Assembly (NCBI GenBank): GCA_015075585.1
Contig: JABTUB010000001.1
Coordinates: forward strand, 1,474,501 to 1,538,500
DNA from: Chloracidobacterium sp.
Lineage (GTDB): Bacteria > Acidobacteriota > Blastocatellia > Pyrinomonadales > Pyrinomonadaceae
Reading direction: 5' to 3'
DNA length: 64,000 bases
Part shown: piece by piece, positions 59,543-64,000 of the stretch
How the letters are laid out: each line of letters opens with the position of its first letter
Numbering within the stretch: the stretch's first letter is position 1
Notes under the pieces: generated by a model
Databases searched by the model: none
Told to the model about the DNA's origin: nothing
What the model saw: only the letters and a program-made list of their open reading frames with translations
Program-made: the position numbers and the translations under genes

Positions 59543-62116
59543 ATGAAAACGTTCATCGCGGGCCTTGTCATATTGGCCTTTCTTTTCGTACCCGCTTCAT
59601 TTGCACAGCAGAATAGATCTCGTACAAAAACTATCTCGCCCGTTCTCCGGGAGCGGTCGCCGATCGTCGTTCAAGCATTTGTGAGCGATAGCGGAGCGTG
59701 GATCGGATGGGAAACGGACGGCATCGGCTCCTATATCGGCTACGAAGTTTATAGGATCCGTGCCGGTGCAGCAAAGCTCTTGACCCATGAGCCGATCGTC
59801 AACTCAAAGGCTGCTCGCGGCTTTTTCGATCCGGAGGGTGTACTTGGCGACTCATACGAAGTGCGCGCTTTGACCCGCGACGGTAATTTTTCTGAGGGAG
59901 CCAGGACAAACGCCGCGTATGTAGCTGATCTTGCCGGTTCTGTCAGTTCGTTAGGTATCGATATGACGCCCAGATCGGATGCGAATGGACGTTTGACCTC
60001 TTCACAGCTTGTTCTGCCCCAAGAATTGCGCGACTTATCATCAACGACCGATCGGACGCAGAACCCGCGTGTGCAGCGTCTGCTTGCGTCGCAAGCGGGC
60101 GTGAAGATCGGTGTCAAGAAAGACGGACTTTACAGAGTGTCCGCGGCCTCGCTCGCGGCGGCGGGCTTTGATGTTGAAACTGATCCGGCAAAATGGCAAT
60201 TATATCTTCGCGGTGTTGAACAGGCGATCTATGTTGCGCCTTCCGGCCAGTATATCGAGTTTTTCGGCAGAGCGATCGATACGGTGGAGAGCGATATCTC
60301 AATGTATTTTTTGAGTGTCGGGGCCGTGAACGGCAAGCGAATGCCAACACGCATCGCTCGGCCTACGGCCGCGCCGGTAATTCAGCAGAATTATCAGCAG
60401 GAGTTCGTTTTTAGATCACGCAAAAACTATATTTACGATATCCTGAACGGCGACGCCGAGAATTATTGGGGCGATATTTTCAGTTCCGCAGGCGTGAATA
60501 TCAATTTGAACATTACCGGCATCGATCTTACATCGCCGATTAGCACGTTCGACATCTCATTCATGGGATACACACAAGTGCCGCACGGAGTACAGATCAC
60601 GCTCAACGGACATTCGGTCGGTACGGCTCAGGGTTTCGGACAATCCGCATTTAGCAGCAGTTATAATATCCCAACAGATTGGATGAGCGAGGGGGCGAAT
60701 GTCCTGAATGTCAAGGCAACCGCAGGAGCAAGCGATTTTACCTTTTTTGACACTGTTAGGATCGGATATGCGCGTAAGCAAGCAGCCGACCAGAATGTGC
60801 TCTCGTTCTACACGCTCGGCAATCGGCGAGCTGTCCTTACCGGTTTCACGTCGCCGAATATTCGCCTTTTTGATGTTACAAGCGTTGCTGAGACTAGTGA
60901 AGTAACGAATTTGAATATCGTCCAGAACGGACAAACCTTTGATGTCCAACTGCCGCCTTATCGCGGCCGCGTGTACTATGCGGTATCGGAACCCGGAATA
61001 CTTACTCCACAATCGGTAACCCCAAATTACGCGTCGTCGCTGACGTCGAACTCGAATGCAGCCGACCTCGTTATCATCGCGTACTCGGACTTTATGGCCG
61101 AGGCTGAAAGTTGGGCGAATTATCGGCGCGGACAAGGCTTTACCGTAAAGGTCGTGGACGTAGCCGATGTTTATGATGAATTCAACTACGGTATCCTGAG
61201 TTCAAAGTCCATCAAAGATTTTCTGAGTTATGCCAAAGATCACTGGGCGACCGCACCGCAATATGTCCTTTTGCTTGGAGACGCAAGCTTTGATTCGCGA
61301 AATTATGAGGGCTACGGCTATCAGAATCTTGTGCCGTCCAGAATGGTTGATACAACCTATATGGAAACGGGAAGCGACGATGCCCTTGTTGATTTTGACG
61401 GTGACGGCCTCGCCGAGATGGCCATCGGCAGGATCCCCGCAAAGACGGGCGCGATCGTAACGTTTCTATTGAACAAAACGATCGCGTTCGAAACGCCGGC
61501 GATGCAGGACATCGGCCGGGGAGCACTTTTTGTTTATGATGAGCCGAATGGCTATGACTTCCATTACATGAGCCAGGAACTTCGGAATCAATTACCGCAA
61601 AGCATGCCCGCGTCATGGGTGGACCGCCTTGCCCCGAATTCGAGCACGACCGTCATTAATGAGATCAACCAAGGACACTATGTCGTCAATTATTCCGGCC
61701 ACGGGACAAGCGGGGCATGGTACAACCTTGCTTTCTTCGGGGTCTATAATATGGATCCGAACCGTCCGGAACCGCAGGTGAATAACGGCGCGCAACAGTC
61801 GTTATTCGTTATGCTGACATGCCTTAACGGTTATTTTATGAGTCCGTACTATGATTCATTATCCGAAAAACTTGTGAAACACGGTAGTGCGGGCGGTCCG
61901 AATAGCGGCGGCGGGCCGATGGCTTGGGCATCGACCGGAAAGACAACGCCGGACAAGCAGCGTGAAATGGGCTTGCGATTCTACCAGCAGATAGGCTTAG
62001 GCCAGATATCGCGGTTCGGCGACCTTGTGCGTGACGCAAAGAACGCTGTCCAGTACGGCACCGATGTACGGTATTCGTGGGTCGTACTTGGCGACCCGAT
62101 GCTGAAGGTCCGCTGA
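59543..62116 (+). CDS. Secreted C25-family (gingipain-like) cysteine peptidase
   Basis: An 857-aa protein with a signal peptide (MKTFIAGLVILAFLFVPASFA). A fibronectin-like N-terminal region (about 40-125, WIGWETDGIGSYIGYEVYRI) and a beta-rich middle precede the C25 catalytic domain (about 500-850): DLVIIAYSDFM, YVLLLGDASFD, FDGDGLAEMAIGRIPA, VVNYSGHGTSGAW with catalytic H720, and VMLTCLNGYF with nucleophile C760. It ends shortly after the catalytic domain (WVVLGDPMLKVR), so there is no type IX sorting domain as in Bacteroidota. It may be exported by another route. Confidence 0.92.
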   Translation: MKTFIAGLVILAFLFVPASFAQQNRSRTKTISPVLRERSPIVVQAFVSDSGAWIGWETDGIGSYIGYEVYRIRAGAAKLLTHEPIVNSKAARGFFDPEGVLGDSYEVRALTRDGNFSEGARTNAAYVADLAGSVSSLGIDMTPRSDANGRLTSSQLVLPQELRDLSSTTDRTQNPRVQRLLASQAGVKIGVKKDGLYRVSAASLAAAGFDVETDPAKWQLYLRGVEQAIYVAPSGQYIEFFGRAIDTVESDISMYFLSVGAVNGKRMPTRIARPTAAPVIQQNYQQEFVFRSRKNYIYDILNGDAENYWGDIFSSAGVNINLNITGIDLTSPISTFDISFMGYTQVPHGVQITLNGHSVGTAQGFGQSAFSSSYNIPTDWMSEGANVLNVKATAGASDFTFFDTVRIGYARKQAADQNVLSFYTLGNRRAVLTGFTSPNIRLFDVTSVAETSEVTNLNIVQNGQTFDVQLPPYRGRVYYAVSEPGILTPQSVTPNYASSLTSNSNAADLVIIAYSDFMAEAESWANYRRGQGFTVKVVDVADVYDEFNYGILSSKSIKDFLSYAKDHWATAPQYVLLLGDASFDSRNYEGYGYQNLVPSRMVDTTYMETGSDDALVDFDGDGLAEMAIGRIPAKTGAIVTFLLNKTIAFETPAMQDIGRGALFVYDEPNGYDFHYMSQELRNQLPQSMPASWVDRLAPNSSTTVINEINQGHYVVNYSGHGTSGAWYNLAFFGVYNMDPNRPEPQVNNGAQQSLFVMLTCLNGYFMSPYYDSLSEKLVKHGSAGGPNSGGGPMAWASTGKTTPDKQREMGLRFYQQIGLGQISRFGDLVRDAKNAVQYGTDVRYSWVVLGDPMLKVR

Positions 62117-62128
62117 TGAAGGTGCAAA

Positions 62129-62156
62129 AATAGGCTGTCTGAAGAAACAGCCTATC
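62129..62156 (+). terminator. Hairpin downstream of the C25 peptidase
   Basis: Arms ATAGGCTGT (62130-62138) and ACAGCCTAT (62147-62155), 8-base loop. The T-run after it is weak (CCTGC), but the stem sequence resembles the terminator at 42359-42390. Confidence 0.6.
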
Positions 62157-62169
62157 CTGCAAACTGGAA

Positions 62170-62242
62170 TACTCGCGGCAGGAGTCGAACCTGCGACTTC
62201 TTCCTCCGGAGGGAAGCGCTCTATCCACTGAGCTACGCGAGC
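62170..62242 (-). tRNA. tRNA-Arg (anticodon CCG)
   Basis: On the complement the acceptor GCTCGCG pairs with CGCGAGT, the D arm is GCTCAGTGGATAGAGC, the anticodon loop CTCCGGA lies in a CTTCC/GGAAG stem, and the T arm has GGTTCGACTCC. Anticodon CCG reads CGG. CCA is not encoded, unlike in tRNA-Glu in the same window. Confidence 0.95.
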
Positions 62243-62306
62243 GTAGAAAACGAATACAAAACTACTCTAAACTACGCGAAATTGACGGTCAAATAGGTCA
62301 ATGCTT

Positions 62307-62933
62307 CTAATTTCGCGGTTCGATCCTGATCGACCTTATGCGAATGGGTTCGACGGGCCGTTCGCCTTCTTTGGGTTGGACGCCCGCGATCGTACGCACG
62401 TTGTTCATTCCGTCAATGACCTTGCCGAAGATCGTGTAACGCTGGTCAAATCCCGGCTCGCGCTTCAGAGTTATAAAGAACTGCGAATTTGCCGAGTTGT
62501 TATCGCTTCCGCGTGCGGCACCGACAATGCCGGTGTCATAGGGAATATCACTGAATTCGGCCTCGACATTAGGCTTGTTCGACTTACCCGTACCGTCGTT
62601 CGACGGATCGTTGTCCTTTGAAAGCGGATCGCCCGATTGGATCACGGATTGATTGACGCGGTGCCAGGTTACGCCGTCATAAACGCCCTCTTTTGCGAGT
62701 TCCTTGAAACGGGCAACCATTTTCGGCGCAATATTCGAATAAAGTTCGATCTTGATGGTGCCGTAAACCGGCTGCTCCATTTCGATGACCGCGATCTCCG
62801 GGTCGCCAACGGGTTGCACATCCTTCTTGATGGCAGGCGATCCCGCTGATGTTGAACTTTTTCCGCTGCCGGAATTGCATCCGAACGATACTGCCGCAAG
62901 GGCCAGTAAAAATATTAACAGGAGCTTTCTCAT
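62307..62933 (-). CDS. Cyclophilin-type peptidyl-prolyl isomerase, lipoprotein
   Basis: A 208-aa protein. The start at 62933 gives a lipoprotein signal with lipobox VSFGC (Cys19), so it is anchored to a membrane on the periplasmic side. The cyclophilin domain (about 50-205) has YDGVTWHRVNQSVIQSGDP, NSANSQFFITL and YTIFGKVIDGMNNV. The usual FHRVIP is WHRVNQ here. It should assist folding of envelope proteins. It follows dtd with a 5-base gap and shares the operon with a cytoplasmic cyclophilin. Confidence 0.9.
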   Translation of the reverse strand: MRKLLLIFLLALAAVSFGCNSGSGKSSTSAGSPAIKKDVQPVGDPEIAVIEMEQPVYGTIKIELYSNIAPKMVARFKELAKEGVYDGVTWHRVNQSVIQSGDPLSKDNDPSNDGTGKSNKPNVEAEFSDIPYDTGIVGAARGSDNNSANSQFFITLKREPGFDQRYTIFGKVIDGMNNVRTIAGVQPKEGERPVEPIRIRSIRIEPRN

Positions 62934-62937
62934 AAGA

Positions 62938-63387
62938 TCAGATAGACCTCTCGCTGTCCAGCAATATGGTAACAGGGCCGTCGTTGACGAGTTCGACATC
63001 CATCATTGCTTGAAAGCGTCCGGTTTGAACCGATGGACAATAGGTACGAGCCCGATCGGTGAAATATTCGTAGAGTTCGTTAGCTCGTTCCGGCCCGGCA
63101 GCCCTTATGTACGAAGGACGCCGGCCGCGGCGTGTATCCCCGTACAACGTGAACTGCGAGACCACAAGCATCGAGTTTTTCGTGTCAAGGAGTGAAAGTT
63201 CCATCTTTCCGTTCGAGTCGTCAAAGATCCGAAGGTTGACTATCTTATCCGCCAAATAGTCGGCATCGGCAGATGTATCTGTCTGAGCAACGCCAAGCAG
63301 GACGAGCAGGCCTTTGTCGATCTTGCCGACGATCTCGCCATCGACCATGACCTTTGCACGCGAGACGCGCTGGACCACTGCTCTCAC
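62938..63387 (-). CDS. dtd: D-aminoacyl-tRNA deacylase
   Basis: A 149-aa enzyme that removes D-amino acids (and Gly from tRNA-Ala) from tRNA. Motifs: [41 protein letters not shown] (SQxTLxxD) and the Gly-cisPro site in NDGPVTILL. The ATG overlaps the stop of the upstream cyclophilin gene by four bases. Full family length. Confidence 0.95.
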   Translation of the reverse strand: MRAVVQRVSRAKVMVDGEIVGKIDKGLLVLLGVAQTDTSADADYLADKIVNLRIFDDSNGKMELSLLDTKNSMLVVSQFTLYGDTRRGRRPSYIRAAGPERANELYEYFTDRARTYCPSVQTGRFQAMMDVELVNDGPVTILLDSERSI

Positions 63388-63875
63388 TCGGGCTCGACGA
63401 TGTACACGCGTTCCATCACGACCGGCTCCAGAGGCTTATCGTTAGGGTCGCGGTCAACGCCCGCGATCGTGTTCACGACATCCTGCCCTTCGGTAACCCT
63501 GCCGAATTTTGAATAGCTTGGCGGCAACGGATAATCGACATGCATTATGAAGAACTGTGAACCGTTCGTGTGAGGGCCTGCATTGGCCATTGCAACGGTT
63601 CCTTTAGAGTATGGGCCTTGATAAAGGTCGGATGCTCTATCGATCTCATCGTCGAACTTGCCGCCCCATGCAGATTCGCCTCCGTAACCCATGCCGAGCG
63701 GATCGCCGCCCTGGATCATAAAGTTCGGTATGACGCGGTGAAAAATAACGCCGTCGTAATAGTTCTTTCCGGCGAGCAGGCGAAAATTCTCCGTCGTTTT
63801 CGGTGCATCGTCCTCAAGCAATTCGAACTTGATCGTGCCTTTGTTAGTTTCTATAACTGCAATTCTATTAGCCAC
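63384..63875 (-). CDS. Cyclophilin-type peptidyl-prolyl isomerase, cytoplasmic
   Basis: A 163-aa single cyclophilin domain with no signal peptide. Active-site segments: [20 protein letters not shown] (catalytic Arg, Phe, Gln) and [11 protein letters not shown] with [14 protein letters not shown] start at 63875, directly after the TAA of the HAD gene. With the lipoprotein paralogue it gives one cyclophilin on each side of the inner membrane from the same transcript. Confidence 0.93.
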   Translation of the reverse strand: MANRIAVIETNKGTIKFELLEDDAPKTTENFRLLAGKNYYDGVIFHRVIPNFMIQGGDPLGMGYGGESAWGGKFDDEIDRASDLYQGPYSKGTVAMANAGPHTNGSQFFIMHVDYPLPPSYSKFGRVTEGQDVVNTIAGVDRDPNDKPLEPVVMERVYIVEPE

Positions 63876-64000
63876 TTATGACATCTCCTTGTTAAAGATG
63901 AAACGGTTGATCGCAGACGCCACGCCGTTATCATCATTACTTAATGTTGTATAAAATTCCGGGCGACGGAGCAAATCGCTCGCCGCGTTTCCCATCACGA
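63876..64000 (-). CDS. Cof-type HAD-IIB hydrolase, C-terminal part only
   Basis: The last 40 codons of a gene whose start is beyond the right edge. The complement translates as VMGNAASDLLRRPEFYTT followed by LSNDDNGVASAINRF and ends TAA at 63876-63878. The pattern MGNA(x)..L......T.SNDxxGVAxAIxxF is the C-terminal motif of Cof-type HAD phosphatases (sugar-phosphate or FMN phosphatases). It is the first visible gene of the HAD-cyclophilin-dtd-cyclophilin operon. Confidence 0.85.
   Translation of the reverse strand, partial: VMGNAASDLLRRPEFYTTLSNDDNGVASAINRFIFNKEMS

Overview
The window looks like chromosomal DNA of a Gram-negative member of the Acidobacteriota, most likely Blastocatellia/Pyrinomonadales-like. 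This is inferred from gene content, not from a marker gene. It carries lpxC (lipid A), two VWFA proteins of the acidobacterial type, several zinc-ribbon membrane proteins, a BamD-like TPR lipoprotein-type protein and secreted zincin and gingipain-like proteases. Core genes are moderately GC-rich. No rRNA gene and no CRISPR array is visible.

Layout. 1-2320: end of a bacterial microcompartment locus (CoA-acylating aldehyde dehydrogenase, a membrane-anchored zinc ribbon, a BMC-H shell protein), closed by a perfect 19-bp hairpin. 2324-4408: two secreted VWA proteins. 4680-7597: pilC and pilB. 7722-11918: threonine/serine dehydratase, APH(6)-like kinase, 6-phosphogluconate dehydrogenase, lpxC. 12114-19358: a degenerate zincin-like protein, a four-helix-bundle cassette, EVE protein, permuted ATP-grasp enzyme, secreted zincin, acyl-CoA carboxyltransferase and an MFS exporter.

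19640-31440 is the accessory zone. Acyl-CoA/leucine-terpenoid type genes (two crotonases, the two AtuA domains as separate genes, a B12-binding mutase subunit) are interrupted by foreign material: a second four-helix cassette, a roughly 4-kb island between a crotonase and the convergent atuA, an IS1595-family element with an 8-bp target duplication inside a signal-peptide sequence, and two MITE-like palindromic elements on either side of a DUF559 nuclease gene. The island is the most unusual part. Both host genes that bracket it have an intact 3' end, then cargo, then a second diverged copy of their own 3' end abutting the cargo stop codon. It also holds a four-gene minus-strand operon, including a 57-aa cysteine-rich gene with a strong ribosome binding site, preceded by seven CTTCGTGA-type boxes spaced exactly 21 bp apart.

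31445-64000 is mostly housekeeping: def, P5C dehydrogenase, phoA, fmt, trhO, rsmB, a PASTA protein, rpe, BamD-like and M48 envelope proteins, an orphan 1150-aa BrxC/PglY-like ATPase, a DUF2520 oxidoreductase, a Fur regulator, an MscS-CNBD channel, a divergent NRAMP transporter, gamma-glutamyltransferase, tRNA-Glu, aconitase, a C25 peptidase, tRNA-Arg, and a HAD-cyclophilin-dtd-cyclophilin operon that runs off the right edge.
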